A stretch of 64,000 nucleotides of DNA from Gammaproteobacteria bacterium (GTDB lineage: Bacteria > Pseudomonadota > Gammaproteobacteria > Ga0077536). Below are positions 33,781-42,760 of the stretch, piece after piece. The notes under the pieces were generated by a model. That model was not told the DNA's origin, did no database searches, and saw nothing but the letters and a program-made list of their open reading frames with translations. The translations under genes were made by a program, and so were the position numbers. The stretch lies in assembly GCA_024235015.1 (NCBI GenBank), contig JACKNG010000001.1:496001-560000 (forward strand). Reading direction: 5' to 3'. Every line of letters starts with the position of its first letter. The first letter of the stretch is position 1.

Positions 33781-34203
33781 ATGAGCCTGGTACCGCGCAG
33801 AAGCTTCTTCGATTTCGACGACCTGTTCGACCTGTGGGCGCCGCGACGCGGCGTCGAGTCCGCCGGCGGCGCCCTCGCCCCACGCGTCGACGTCAAGGAC
33901 ATGAAGGACCACTACGAGATCACGGCCGAGTTACCCGGCGTGAAGAAGGAAGACCTCGACGTCAGCCTGCACAACGGCGTGCTCGCCATCAGCGCCGAGA
34001 CCAAGCAGGAGAACGTCGAGGAGAAGGACGGCAAGGTCATCCGCCAGGAGCGGCGCTACGGCCGCTACATGCGCAGCTTCGACCTCGGCCCGGACGTCAG
34101 CGAGGGCGACATCGAGGCCGCGTTCGCCGACGGCATCCTCACCGTCAAGGCGCCGAAGAGCGCGCCCAAGCCGCCGGAGGCCAAGCGCATCAAGGTCGAA
34201 TGA
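33781..34203 (+). CDS. Small heat-shock protein, Hsp20 family
   Basis: A 140-residue alpha-crystallin-type chaperone that holds unfolded proteins. The alpha-crystallin domain covers about 36-125: PRVDVKDMKDHYEITAELPGVKKEDLDVSLHNGVL and the end strand ADGILTVKAPK. The dimer-swapped strand and the R-rich RQERRYGRYMRSFDL are present. The C-terminal I-x-I anchor reads RIKVE. AGGAGG (33770-33775) precedes the ATG. I did not find a convincing sigma-32 promoter in the 148 bp upstream. Confidence 0.9.
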   Translation: MSLVPRRSFFDFDDLFDLWAPRRGVESAGGALAPRVDVKDMKDHYEITAELPGVKKEDLDVSLHNGVLAISAETKQENVEEKDGKVIRQERRYGRYMRSFDLGPDVSEGDIEAAFADGILTVKAPKSAPKPPEAKRIKVE

Positions 34204-34252
34204 GCGCAGTTGCCCGGCGCGTGGCGGGGCGCCGCGCGCCGGGCCGCTCGAC

Positions 34253-35794
34253 TCAGGCCTTGCGCGACAACCGCGCCTCGAGTTCGTGGCGCTGGATCTT
34301 GCCGGTGGTCGAGCGCGGCAGCGCGTCGGGCTCGATGAAGATGATGTCCTTGGGCCGCTTGTAACTCGACAGCTCGGCGCGGCAGCGCGCTTCGAGATCC
34401 GCGGCATTCAACTCCGCCGATACGCGCGTTACGAAGGCCACCGGCACTTCGCCCCACTTGTCGTCCGGGCGGCGCACCACCACCGCTTCGCCCACCCGCG
34501 CGTCACCGCACAGCACGAGTTCGATCTCGGCCGGGTAGATGTTCTCGCCACCGGACTTGATCATGTATTTCACGCGGTCGACGTAATCGAGCGTGCCGTC
34601 GGCGTTGCGCCGCAGGACGTCGCCCATGTGGAACCAGCCGTTGCGGAAGTCGTTCGCGTTGGTCTCGTCGGCCTGCCAGTAACCGCTGAACACCGTCGGC
34701 CCGCGCACCGCGGCCTCGCCCGGGGTGCCGACGGGTACGTCGTTGTCGTCGGGGTCGACCAGGCGCAGATCGCAGAACGCGCTCTGGCGCTTGGACAGGC
34801 TGCTCGGCACGACGCCGACCGGGATGGTCGCGCCGGTCGCCGGCGGCAGGCCGGTCTCGGTCGCGCCGAAGGTGTTGGCATAGGGCGCATCGAGTACACG
34901 CGTGACGGCGGCGATGTCCTCGCGCGGCACGAGGTCGGCCATCGCGCCGCAGATGCCGATGCCTTGCGGCGTCACCCCGCTCGTGGCCACGGCGCGGGCG
35001 AAGTCGCCGACCATACCCGGCATGAGGATGAGGAACTGCATGGTCTCGCGTTCGATGAGCTCGATCAGGCGTTCGGGCAGGTAGCCGTCGACGACGTGCA
35101 CGGTACCGCCGCGCAGAAGGGTCGCCAGGCCCTGGTCGGTCGAGGCCATGTGGTAGAGCGGCGCCCAGGCGACGAAATTGTCGCCGACGGGTACGCCGAA
35201 CTCGGAGGTGAAACAGCCGGCGCGGGCAAACATTGCACGGTGGCTGATCACCGCGCCCTTGGGCAGGCCGGTGGTGCCGCTGGTATAGAGGATGACCAGG
35301 CCGTCCTCGGGATCGACCGCCACATCGGGGTAGCGCTCGGGCGCCGCCGCCAGCACCCGTTCGTAGTCCTCGCCGATGACGATGCGTTCGACGGGTTCGA
35401 GATCGAGGCGGCCGTAGGCCTCGACCAGTTCGGCCTGCACGATGACCAGGCGTGGCTCGACCAGGCGCACGCAATGGCTCAGCTCACGCTCGCCGAGGCG
35501 CCAGTTGAGCGCGGCGACGATGACCCCGATCTTGGCCGCGGCCAGCTCGACTTCGAGGTACTCCGCGCAGTTGCGGGCGAGGATGCCGACGCGGTCGCCA
35601 CGGACCAGGCCGCGCGCGGCCAGGGCATTGGCGAGGCGATTGCTGCGCGCCTCGAGCTCGGCGTAGGTGACGACGCGCGAGCCGTCGACGATGGCGCGCG
35701 CGCCCGGGTGTGCCGGAACGCGGCGATGAAACAACGAGCCGATGGTGGTCTTGCCCGCGGCGTGCACGACGCCGGGTGGCACGTAGATGGACAC
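34253..35794 (-). CDS. AMP-forming acyl-CoA synthetase/ligase
   Basis: A 513-residue ANL-superfamily ligase. Motifs are LYTSGTTGLPKGAV (P-loop), GWFHMGDVLRR, YVDRVKYMIKSGGENIYPAEIE (hinge) and LPRSTTGKIQRHEL with the catalytic Lys. It adenylates a carboxylic acid and transfers it to CoA. GTG start at 35794 is chosen because of AGGGGAGAAG upstream. It lies at the promoter-distal end of the 34-48 kb cluster, 274 bp and two short features away from the carboxyltransferase gene. It probably activates a pathway acid. Confidence 0.9.
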   Translation of the reverse strand: MSIYVPPGVVHAAGKTTIGSLFHRRVPAHPGARAIVDGSRVVTYAELEARSNRLANALAARGLVRGDRVGILARNCAEYLEVELAAAKIGVIVAALNWRLGERELSHCVRLVEPRLVIVQAELVEAYGRLDLEPVERIVIGEDYERVLAAAPERYPDVAVDPEDGLVILYTSGTTGLPKGAVISHRAMFARAGCFTSEFGVPVGDNFVAWAPLYHMASTDQGLATLLRGGTVHVVDGYLPERLIELIERETMQFLILMPGMVGDFARAVATSGVTPQGIGICGAMADLVPREDIAAVTRVLDAPYANTFGATETGLPPATGATIPVGVVPSSLSKRQSAFCDLRLVDPDDNDVPVGTPGEAAVRGPTVFSGYWQADETNANDFRNGWFHMGDVLRRNADGTLDYVDRVKYMIKSGGENIYPAEIELVLCGDARVGEAVVVRRPDDKWGEVPVAFVTRVSAELNAADLEARCRAELSSYKRPKDIIFIEPDALPRSTTGKIQRHELEARLSRKA

Positions 35795-35955
35795 TGGCAG
35801 CTTCTCCCCTGCGATGGACTTGCCCGCGGCGCGTCGGCGCGCCGCGCGCACATGATAGCGAGCTGCCTGGCGCCGCGAGCGGGCCTGCGTGCCCCCCGCA
35901 TCGCACCGCCGCCCCGTGGCCGGCGACGCGCGGTGCGGCCGGTGGACGGTACGAC

Positions 35956-36069
35956 TCAGGCCAGCAACGGCGGCGCGAGGCTTGCGCTCAATACCGTGAG
36001 CAGGTGAGCCCAGGCGAGGAGCGCGGCCAGCAGCACGCTGAGGGTCATGACGATTTCGGCTCGGTTCAT
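35956..36069 (-). CDS. 37-residue single-pass membrane protein
   Basis: A short frame with a good start: GGAGACCTGCC before the ATG at 36069. The product begins MNRAEIVMTLSVLLAALLAW and is one hydrophobic helix with a charged N-terminal end, stopping at 35956. The composition is unlike random high-GC sequence. It sits in the gap between the carboxyltransferase and the acyl-CoA synthetase genes. Function unknown. It may be a small membrane regulator or simply an unverified frame. Confidence 0.4.
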   Translation of the reverse strand: MNRAEIVMTLSVLLAALLAWAHLLTVLSASLAPPLLA

Positions 36070-36170
36070 GGCAGGTCTCCGGACAAGTGAGTGGGCCTGC
36101 CGGGAAGCTTGCGCGCGCGAACCGTGACGTGCGCTCCGTCGCTTGTGCGGTAATCCTCGTGGCGTTACGC

Positions 36171-36228
36171 GCGGTGTCTGACAGCGGGGCGCAAGCCGTC
36201 GATTTCGATATCACGGTGTCTGACACCG
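36171..36228. repeat. Two further GGTGTCTGACACC-type palindromes
   Basis: GCGGTGTCTGACAGCGG (36171-36187) and CGGTGTCTGACACCG (36214-36228) lie 43 bp apart in the 231-bp gap behind the carboxyltransferase gene. Each is followed by GTCGATTTC or GTTGATTTG. The second part recalls the GTTGAAT tail of the copies at 17821 and 17932. They belong to the same dispersed family. Confidence 0.6.
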
Positions 36229-36300
36229 CGAGGCAATCGGTTGATTTGCAGCCGCCGGCGGCAGGCCTGCGTGCCCGTGCCGCGCGCCAGGTTGGCCGTT

Positions 36301-37767
36301 TCAGTTCCGCTTCATCACCAGCTCGCCCTCGGGACGGCGGATGTATACCTGGCGCGCACGCTTCAGGGTCATGAGGTGACCGAGCAGGTCCTTCAGGCTC
36401 ATGTCGTCATGGTAGTCGTAGGTGCGCTTGACCGGGCCCGCGGCGCGGGCGGCAGCCAGGTCCTCGGCTGGCACGAGGTAGCGCAGGATCAGCTCCTCGT
36501 CGGAAACCTGCTTGCCGCCGTACTGCTGGCGAACCTCCGCCAGGCTCGGTTGCGGGCGCGTCCACGAGGCCAGCCGCCGGCCCTGCTCGGAGTTGAACAC
36601 GCGGTCCTTGACCGCCTCGCTCAGCGGCGCCGGCGGCGTGCCGTAATGCTCGTAGAGATAGAGCACGACCTCCTCGGGCACGGTCGACCAGCGTTCGCCG
36701 GTGACCACGTTCAGCACCGACTGGATACCGATCAACTGCGAGAAGGGCGTGGCCGAGACCGGGTGACCCATCTCTTCGCGCACCCGCACCGTCTCCTCCA
36801 GCACCTCTTCGAGGCGGTCTTCCATGCCGTACTGGGCGAGCTGCTTCTTGAGCGTACCGGTCATGCCGCCCGGCAGGTGATGACGGTAGGCGAAGGCCGA
36901 GTACTCGTTGGGCACGCCGATCTCCCAGCCCTCCTGGCGGGCGATGCGCGCGCAGTGATCGGAGATCAGCGGCAGCACCGACTCGTCCACCGAGTGCGTG
37001 TGTCCGAGCCAGCGGATGTTCTCCAGCGTCTGCTCGGTCGAGGGCAGGGACGGCCCGTTGGCCATGGAACGCGCGCAGGTGTGCAGGCAGCGTGCGCCGG
37101 CCTCGAGCGCGATGACGTAGTTGTAGGCGCCCATGCCGGTGTTGTTGTGGAACTGGAACTCGATGGGCTTGTCGCCGGCTGCTTCGATGAGCGCCGGTAC
37201 CAGGGTGCGCGCGCGCTCGGGGCTGAGGATGCCCGGCGCGTCCTCGACGTAGATGCCGCTGATGCTCGGCCAGCTCGCCATCTCGCGCACGCGGGCGGCG
37301 AACCACTCGTCGGTGTGCACCGGCGAGATGCCGTACATGATCGCGCCCATGGCCTTGGCTCCGGCGGCATGGATGGTCTGCGACAGTCGCTGCATGCCGT
37401 CCATGTTGTACAGGCAGTCGTAAATCCAGAAGGCGTCGATACCGTGCTTGATCAAGGTCTGGCAGTAGAGATCCATCAGCACGTCCGGGGTCATGCCGAA
37501 GGTGCCGATACGGTTCTGGCACACCGGCGCGCGCAACTCGGACCGCGGCATCCACTGGCGCCAGAGGTCCAGGCTCTCCCACGGGTCCTCCTTCGAGTAG
37601 CGCACGCTGCATTCCATCAGCGAGCTGCCGGTAACCTCGATGGCGCGGAAGCCGGCGTCGTCCATCTGCCGCGCCACCCGCTCCAGCATGCCGCCGCGCA
37701 GGCGCATGCCCCACAGGCTCTGCTGGCCGTCGCGGAAGGTCTGCTCGACGATATCGATCGTTGCCAC
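36301..37767 (-). CDS. PYC/OADA-type carboxyltransferase-like protein, paralogue 1
   Basis: A 488-residue DRE-TIM-barrel protein related to the carboxyltransferase domains of pyruvate carboxylase and oxaloacetate decarboxylase alpha; it has no biotinyl domain. QTFRDGQQSLWG is the metal Asp motif. The strand that carries the carbamylated Lys in relatives reads YVEDAPGIL, with Glu instead. The metal His-x-His strand reads EFQFHNNTG, with the first His changed to Gln. The C-terminal helical domain (after FNSEQGRR) is as in OadA. A closely similar paralogue is at 45760. GTG start, 2 bp after the crotonase stop. It probably works with the biotin carrier of the cluster on an unknown acceptor. Confidence 0.8.
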   Translation of the reverse strand: MATIDIVEQTFRDGQQSLWGMRLRGGMLERVARQMDDAGFRAIEVTGSSLMECSVRYSKEDPWESLDLWRQWMPRSELRAPVCQNRIGTFGMTPDVLMDLYCQTLIKHGIDAFWIYDCLYNMDGMQRLSQTIHAAGAKAMGAIMYGISPVHTDEWFAARVREMASWPSISGIYVEDAPGILSPERARTLVPALIEAAGDKPIEFQFHNNTGMGAYNYVIALEAGARCLHTCARSMANGPSLPSTEQTLENIRWLGHTHSVDESVLPLISDHCARIARQEGWEIGVPNEYSAFAYRHHLPGGMTGTLKKQLAQYGMEDRLEEVLEETVRVREEMGHPVSATPFSQLIGIQSVLNVVTGERWSTVPEEVVLYLYEHYGTPPAPLSEAVKDRVFNSEQGRRLASWTRPQPSLAEVRQQYGGKQVSDEELILRYLVPAEDLAAARAAGPVKRTYDYHDDMSLKDLLGHLMTLKRARQVYIRRPEGELVMKRN

Positions 37768-37769
37768 GT

Positions 37770-38675
37770 TCAGGACGCCTTCGGCGCGGGATAACTGTTC
37801 TGCGGGTTCGGCTTGCCCTCGGCGGGTGCCTGCGAGTAATCACCGAACAGGCCGTCGCGCTGGGCGACCGCGGCCGGCACGCCGGCACGCTCGGCGAGTT
37901 CGATGAAGGCATCGGCCTCGGGGGTGTTGCGCATCAGGCCGTCGAGCACCGAGCCGAGCAGCTGGGTCGACTTGAGCCCCTGGTTCTCGAAGGCCTGGTT
38001 GACGACGAGTTTCATGCAGGCGAGCTGCGAGAGCGGGATCGAGCACAGCTCGTTGGCGAGCTTGTAGGCCTCGCCCTCGAGTTCCTCGAACGGCACGGCC
38101 TTGTTGACCAGGCCGCAATCGACGGCCTCGATGCCGGACAGCGGCCGCCCGGTGAGCGCCAGTTCCTTGGCCTTGGCCAGACCCAGGCGGTGCACCCACA
38201 TGCCGGCGTGGTGGCAACCCCACATGCGCGAGTACGGCGTGCCGATGCGGGCGTCCTCGCTCATGAGAACGATGTCGGCGCACAGTGCCATCTCGCTGCC
38301 GCCGCCCAGCGCCCAGCCGTGGACCATGGCGATGACCGGCTTGGGGCTGTGCCACAGGCTCATGAACTTCGGCACCCAGCCGGTCACCGGCGAGCAGGTC
38401 ATGACGAAGTCCTTGCCGGCGTCCCACTTGCCGCCCGAGGTGAGACCGTCGTCCCACTGGTGGAAGCCGCCGCTGAAGTTGAAGCCGGCGCAGAACGCGC
38501 GCCCGGCGCCGCGCAGCACGATGACCTTGATGGCGTGGTCGCGCACCGCCTCGGCCACCGCCGCCTCGAGCTCGTCGGTCATCGGCGGCACGATGGTGTT
38601 GAGATCCTCGGGCCGGTTGAGGGTGATGGTCGCGATGGCGCCTTCGGTGGTGTAGACCAGGGTTTCGTAGCTCAT
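37770..38675 (-). CDS. Enoyl-CoA hydratase/isomerase (crotonase) family protein
   Basis: A 301-residue crotonase. LNRPEDLNTI and VLRGAGRAFCAGFNFSGG supply the first oxyanion-hole strand, and MVHGWALGGGSEMALCADIVLMSEDARIG the second. The usual Glu/Glu pair of hydratases is not obvious in the second motif, so hydrolase, isomerase or C-C lyase chemistry is equally possible. GAGGAGT precedes the ATG. It is 2 bp upstream of carboxyltransferase paralogue 1. Confidence 0.88.
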   Translation of the reverse strand: MSYETLVYTTEGAIATITLNRPEDLNTIVPPMTDELEAAVAEAVRDHAIKVIVLRGAGRAFCAGFNFSGGFHQWDDGLTSGGKWDAGKDFVMTCSPVTGWVPKFMSLWHSPKPVIAMVHGWALGGGSEMALCADIVLMSEDARIGTPYSRMWGCHHAGMWVHRLGLAKAKELALTGRPLSGIEAVDCGLVNKAVPFEELEGEAYKLANELCSIPLSQLACMKLVVNQAFENQGLKSTQLLGSVLDGLMRNTPEADAFIELAERAGVPAAVAQRDGLFGDYSQAPAEGKPNPQNSYPAPKAS

Positions 38676-38720
38676 CTTCGGACTCCTCGTGGGTTCGCGG
38701 GCGGCAGCGCCGGCGCTGGT

Positions 38721-40910
38721 TCAGGGTTCGCGCGTGCGGCCGAGCAGGCGCAGCAGGTCTTCGTGCATCTCGAACCACAGCGTGTGGTAGCTCGGCACGC
38801 GCACCCCGCTCATGTAATCGCCATCGCCGTCGAGCACGCGGTCGTAGGCGGCGTCGAGCAGTTCGAAGTAGACGGCGAGCCGCGCCTCGAAATCGCCGAA
38901 GCGTTGCAGGATCGGCTCGGCACGCTCGTGCAGCGCACCGAGTTCGTCGATGACACGAGCGTCGTAGGCTCGATCGGCATGATCGTTGGCCACCGTCGCG
39001 CCGCCGATGTCGCGGCTCTGCCAGCGCGTCATCAGGGCCAGCAACTGGCGGTTGACCACTTCGAAACGCTCGTAGGCCTCGGCGAAGCCGGGCTCGGCGC
39101 GGTACGCCGCGCAGACCACCGGGTAGGCCGCGTCGAGCCAGGCCCGCCCGGCCGGGCTGACGACGTGTTTGCCCGCCCCCGCCACCGCGTGACCGGCGGC
39201 AACGGCGGCGTCGAGCGCCTGCTCGATGGCGGCAACGTCGGCGCCCATCAGGGCCGCCACCTCGGCCGCGCTGCCGGATTTCTTCACCGCCAGGCCGTGC
39301 ACGGCGAGAAAGCCGATGTCGCCGCTCGACGCCGGTGGTGGCGTCGCGGCGACGTCGCCCGCGGCGCGGAGGGCATCGAGCTCATCGCGCGTGACGCCGG
39401 CGCCACGCCCGTCGAGGTGCCGCGAGCCGCGTTGATCGAGGCGATAGAGCTCGTCGGCCAGCGCGCTGTCAGCGTGATCCCGTACCCAGGCATCGTCGAG
39501 GTAGCGAAAGCGTGGCGCACAGCTCGCCGGCGTGAACCCGGCCGCGGCGGCGTTGTAGGCCTCGAGGTCGAGCTTGCCGCGGGTGGTGAGATAGGGGCCA
39601 CGCTTGGGCTCGAGCGAGGTCCAGCCGCCGCGCAACGGCCCGCTGCTCGACGTGTACTCGTCGCCGTCGAGCACCGCGTAGGGCACCGGTGTCCACATGT
39701 CGCCCTGGCCGTCGAACCACTTGTTCATGTTGTAGCTCGAGCCCTGCTGTGCGGGCAGGCTGATGTAGCCCAGCAGCTCGGCGAGGAAATCGCGTGCGTA
39801 CTCGTCGTTCAGCAGCGGTTTCACGGCCTGGGCGCAGGCATCGATGGTGAACCAGTCGTCGGGCCGGTAATCGCCGGCGACGTGGAAGAAATCCTTCGCG
39901 ACCGCGGCGTACACCATCGCGCCGGCGTCGATCATCTGGTCGCGTGACCAGCCGGCCATGCGTTTCCACAGCTCGCGGGTGGCGCGGCCGAGGATCTCGT
40001 TCTCGTGGGCGAGAAACTCGGCCAGGGTGGCAGCGTTGTCCATCGCCACCGGGATCTCGCCCTCGGAGAGAAAGTCCGAGGTATAGAGGCCGACGGCGAC
40101 GACGTTGTCGTGCGCGAAGGCCGGCGTCGCCTCGAAGCTCGCCCAGTCGTCGACGATGTGGAAATGGGTGTCCTTGACGATGGTCGGCAGGGTCAGGTTG
40201 TTGTGGCTGACCTCGGCCGCGATGCCATCCAGCCACGGCAGGTCGCACTCGCCGAGATCGGCGAACCCACGCACCAGCATCTCCTCGTTCGCGCGGCAGC
40301 GGTAGGGCCCGTGATTCCAGATGCCGAGCCGCGATTCGCAGTGCGACAGCAGCACGTACTGGTTGGCCGTGGCCATGAAGCGTTTCAGGGCCGTGTGCAG
40401 GCGATCGCCGGCGCGCATGCCGATGGCGTCGGCCTCGAACACCTGCAGACGGCGCTCGGGCAGCAGCTGTGCGCGCAGGTTGCAGTCCGAGGGCAGCACG
40501 TGGGCATGGTTACGGTGGTAGGCGAGGTTGACCCGCTCGGCGAAGTCCTGCACGAAGACGAGATCGTCGAGGGCGTCGGTGGCGCGCATGAGGCCGAGTT
40601 CGATCAGGGTCTGGCGGCCGGCAAGGTAGAACTCGGGCACGCAGGACAGGCTGATGATGCTGCCCTTGGTCGAAGTCTCGCGCAGGCGATCGCCGATCGC
40701 TTCCGGGCTCATGCGTGCGGCCAGCCGGCGCAGCAGCGGCGGGTAGCGGTAGAAGGCCTGCAGGTAGGACACCACCATGTAGGCCGGCACCGGGAACAGC
40801 TTCGATTCCTGCACCGTGCGCGTGGCACAGTGGAAATGCCAGGTGTCCGCGTTCTTGCGTATCCAGGCGTTGAGGCGGAGCAGATCCGTGTAGCTGTGCG
40901 AATGGCTCAT
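38721..40910 (-). CDS. Unrecognised 729-residue protein with C-terminal winged-helix/helical domain
   Basis: I recognise no catalytic family in residues 1-480, which are soluble and rich in Trp, His and acidic residues (SHCESRLGIWNHGPY, VKDTHFHIVDDWASF, SYNMNKWFDGQGDMW). From about 515 the sequence has a winged-helix-like stretch (SGSAAEVAALMGADVAAIEQAL). The helical C-terminus is NRQLLALMTRWQ ... NDHADRAYDARVIDEL ... SYHTLWFEMHEDLLRLLG. This tail is also found in proteins paired with PEP-utilising domains. It overlaps the phosphohistidine gene as ATGA, so the two products are likely partners. No ATP-grasp PPDK motif was seen. Confidence 0.6.
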   Translation of the reverse strand: MSHSHSYTDLLRLNAWIRKNADTWHFHCATRTVQESKLFPVPAYMVVSYLQAFYRYPPLLRRLAARMSPEAIGDRLRETSTKGSIISLSCVPEFYLAGRQTLIELGLMRATDALDDLVFVQDFAERVNLAYHRNHAHVLPSDCNLRAQLLPERRLQVFEADAIGMRAGDRLHTALKRFMATANQYVLLSHCESRLGIWNHGPYRCRANEEMLVRGFADLGECDLPWLDGIAAEVSHNNLTLPTIVKDTHFHIVDDWASFEATPAFAHDNVVAVGLYTSDFLSEGEIPVAMDNAATLAEFLAHENEILGRATRELWKRMAGWSRDQMIDAGAMVYAAVAKDFFHVAGDYRPDDWFTIDACAQAVKPLLNDEYARDFLAELLGYISLPAQQGSSYNMNKWFDGQGDMWTPVPYAVLDGDEYTSSSGPLRGGWTSLEPKRGPYLTTRGKLDLEAYNAAAAGFTPASCAPRFRYLDDAWVRDHADSALADELYRLDQRGSRHLDGRGAGVTRDELDALRAAGDVAATPPPASSGDIGFLAVHGLAVKKSGSAAEVAALMGADVAAIEQALDAAVAAGHAVAGAGKHVVSPAGRAWLDAAYPVVCAAYRAEPGFAEAYERFEVVNRQLLALMTRWQSRDIGGATVANDHADRAYDARVIDELGALHERAEPILQRFGDFEARLAVYFELLDAAYDRVLDGDGDYMSGVRVPSYHTLWFEMHEDLLRLLGRTREP

Positions 40911-41620
40911 GCGCCGTCCTCCGCCGCCAGCTTCCACACCCGTGCGCGGCCGGCGCCGCCGGCCTCCTCGTAGGGTGGCCTGGCCGCCACGCTGTACTCG
41001 ACCTGCACGCGGTCGCCCTCGGCGAGCCCGCGCACCTCGGCGTTCATGAGGCACGGGATCTGGTACTCGCGGGTGAGGATGCCGAGGTGTGAGCGTACCG
41101 AGCCACCCTTGCACACCACCGCCGTGAAGCCCTCGAGGATGGGCGCGGTGAGCGTGCCGCCGGAATCATCGATGATGGCGACGGTGTCGGGTGGCACACC
41201 GTGGGTGAGCATGTCCATGACGACGTCGACGCTCTTGATGAAGCGCGCGGTACCGACGACGTCGGCGGTGACGTGGAAGACGTTGTCGCCGTGGCCGGCG
41301 AGGCGCCGCCCATCAGCATCCGGTTCGACGTCGTCGAGATCGTCGACAGCCGCCACTTGCTCGTACTTCTCGGGCGCCTCGACGAGCGAAATGCCGGCCG
41401 ACATCTGGAAGCGCAGCCCGCTGGCGAGCAGTTCGTCCTCCAGCGCCTGGTAATCCGCCGCGGTCAAGGCGAGCGCACCATCCCATACCGCCGCTGCCCA
41501 GGACTTGCCGCTGGCGGCGACGCGGGCGGCGAACAATTCCGCCACACGGCGATGGTAAAAGGCCACGGTGCGCGACTGCGGCGGACGTGCCCACTTGCGG
41601 GCGGGTCGGTGACTGCTCAA
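40907..41620 (-). CDS. PEP-utilising-enzyme mobile (phosphohistidine) domain protein
   Basis: A 237-residue protein whose C-terminal half is the swivelling phosphohistidine domain of PEP synthase, PPDK and phenylphosphate synthase. VVCKGGSVRSHLGILTREYQIPCL carries the phospho-accepting His178 in the 'GG..SH.ai..RE..IP' motif. EGDRVQVEYS closes the domain. The N-terminal 140 residues are unassigned. The start is a TTG after GGGGAGAGC; no better start is available. It lacks the ATP-grasp partner domain. With the APH-like kinase and the 729-residue protein it suggests phosphorylation of a substrate before carboxylation (inference). Confidence 0.72.
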   Translation of the reverse strand: MSSHRPARKWARPPQSRTVAFYHRRVAELFAARVAASGKSWAAAVWDGALALTAADYQALEDELLASGLRFQMSAGISLVEAPEKYEQVAAVDDLDDVEPDADGRRLAGHGDNVFHVTADVVGTARFIKSVDVVMDMLTHGVPPDTVAIIDDSGGTLTAPILEGFTAVVCKGGSVRSHLGILTREYQIPCLMNAEVRGLAEGDRVQVEYSVAARPPYEEAGGAGRARVWKLAAEDGA

Positions 41621-41698
41621 GCGTTGCTCTCCCCATCGGCCGGCCGATGCATAACCACTGTGGCGGACCGCCCGTGACGGCGCACGGCGCCCGCCTTA

Positions 41699-42760
41699 TC
41701 AGATTTCCCCGCGCGTGATGGCCAGGGCCCGTTCGGCCAGTTCCACCGCGCCGTCGCCGAATTCGCTGAGGTAGGGATTGACCACTTCGCCGGCTACCGC
41801 GCGGCGGTAGTTGCCCTCCATCATCGGCGCCAGCCGCCACAGCGCGAGTACTTCGTACCAGCGCCACTGTTCGACGTTCACATCGCTCCCCGCGGCATAG
41901 CGCGCGACCAGTTCCGCGCGGCTGTGGAAACCGCCCGCACGCACGGCGCCGGACAGTTCGAAGAACTTGAGCGGCGGGTCTTCGGGTTGCACCCACAGCG
42001 CGGTGAGATAGCCGAGATCGACCAGCGGGTCGCCCAGCGCCGCCATCTCCCAGTCGAGCACGGCGGCGAGCCGTACCGGCAGCGTCGGCGCGAACATGAG
42101 GTTGCCGATGCGGTAGTCGCCGTGGACGATGGTCGCCGCGCGGCTTGCCGGCAGGTGCGCTGCGAGCCAGTCGGCAACGGCGTCGAAAGCCGGGATCTCG
42201 CGCGTCTTGCTCGCCGCCCAGTAGCGGACGTAGCGCGCCACGTAGCGTTCGAGGAAGCCCGCGGGGCGGCCGAAGTCGGCCAGGCCGACCGCGGCCGGGT
42301 CGAGGGCGTGCAGGGCCAGCAGGGTGTCGACCACGCACTCGCCGATACGGCGACGCGCGGCCGGGTCGGCGAACACCGCCGGCGTGCGCTCGGCCAGGAC
42401 GTGGCCCTCGACGAAGTCCGAGACGTAGAACGGCGCGCCGATCACCGACTCGTCCGCGCACACCGCGCGCAGCGGAGCGAGCGGCACCTGCCCGGCCAGG
42501 GCAGCGATGATGCGCGCCTCGCGCAGCACGTCGTGGAAGCCGCGCGGTAGCGGCGGCGGCGGCGGCCGGCGCAGCACCAGGTGGGCGCCTGCGCGGCGGA
42601 TGGCGAAGGTCAGCATGGAATGGCCGTCGCCGATGCGGGTGACCTCGAGCGGCCCCTGGCCGAGACCCTGCCCGTCGAGGTAACGCGCGAGCGCCGCTTC
42701 CGGCAGCCCGGTCACCGCGGTGACCGGCAGGCGGTCCGGGGCCTGGAGACGAGCGCTCAT
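41699..42760 (-). CDS. Phosphotransferase family protein (APH/ACAD10-like kinase fold)
   Basis: A 353-residue aminoglycoside-phosphotransferase-fold kinase. IGDGHSMLTFAIRRAGAHLVLRRPP is the nucleotide loop and Lys/Arg strand. The catalytic loop is TIVHGDYRIGNLMF, and AAVLDWEMAALGDPLVDLGYL is the DxD metal motif. Such proteins in catabolic clusters phosphorylate hydroxy-acids or hydroxyacyl-CoAs, as in the ACAD10/11 system. ATG at 42760 overlaps the biotin carboxylase stop by 4 bp. Confidence 0.87.
   Translation of the reverse strand: MSARLQAPDRLPVTAVTGLPEAALARYLDGQGLGQGPLEVTRIGDGHSMLTFAIRRAGAHLVLRRPPPPPLPRGFHDVLREARIIAALAGQVPLAPLRAVCADESVIGAPFYVSDFVEGHVLAERTPAVFADPAARRRIGECVVDTLLALHALDPAAVGLADFGRPAGFLERYVARYVRYWAASKTREIPAFDAVADWLAAHLPASRAATIVHGDYRIGNLMFAPTLPVRLAAVLDWEMAALGDPLVDLGYLTALWVQPEDPPLKFFELSGAVRAGGFHSRAELVARYAAGSDVNVEQWRWYEVLALWRLAPMMEGNYRRAVAGEVVNPYLSEFGDGAVELAERALAITRGEI

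Noticed and set aside
37761..39947. A 728-codon plus-strand open frame over a crotonase and the 729-residue protein
   Set aside because: Same composition artefact; no start signal or motif.
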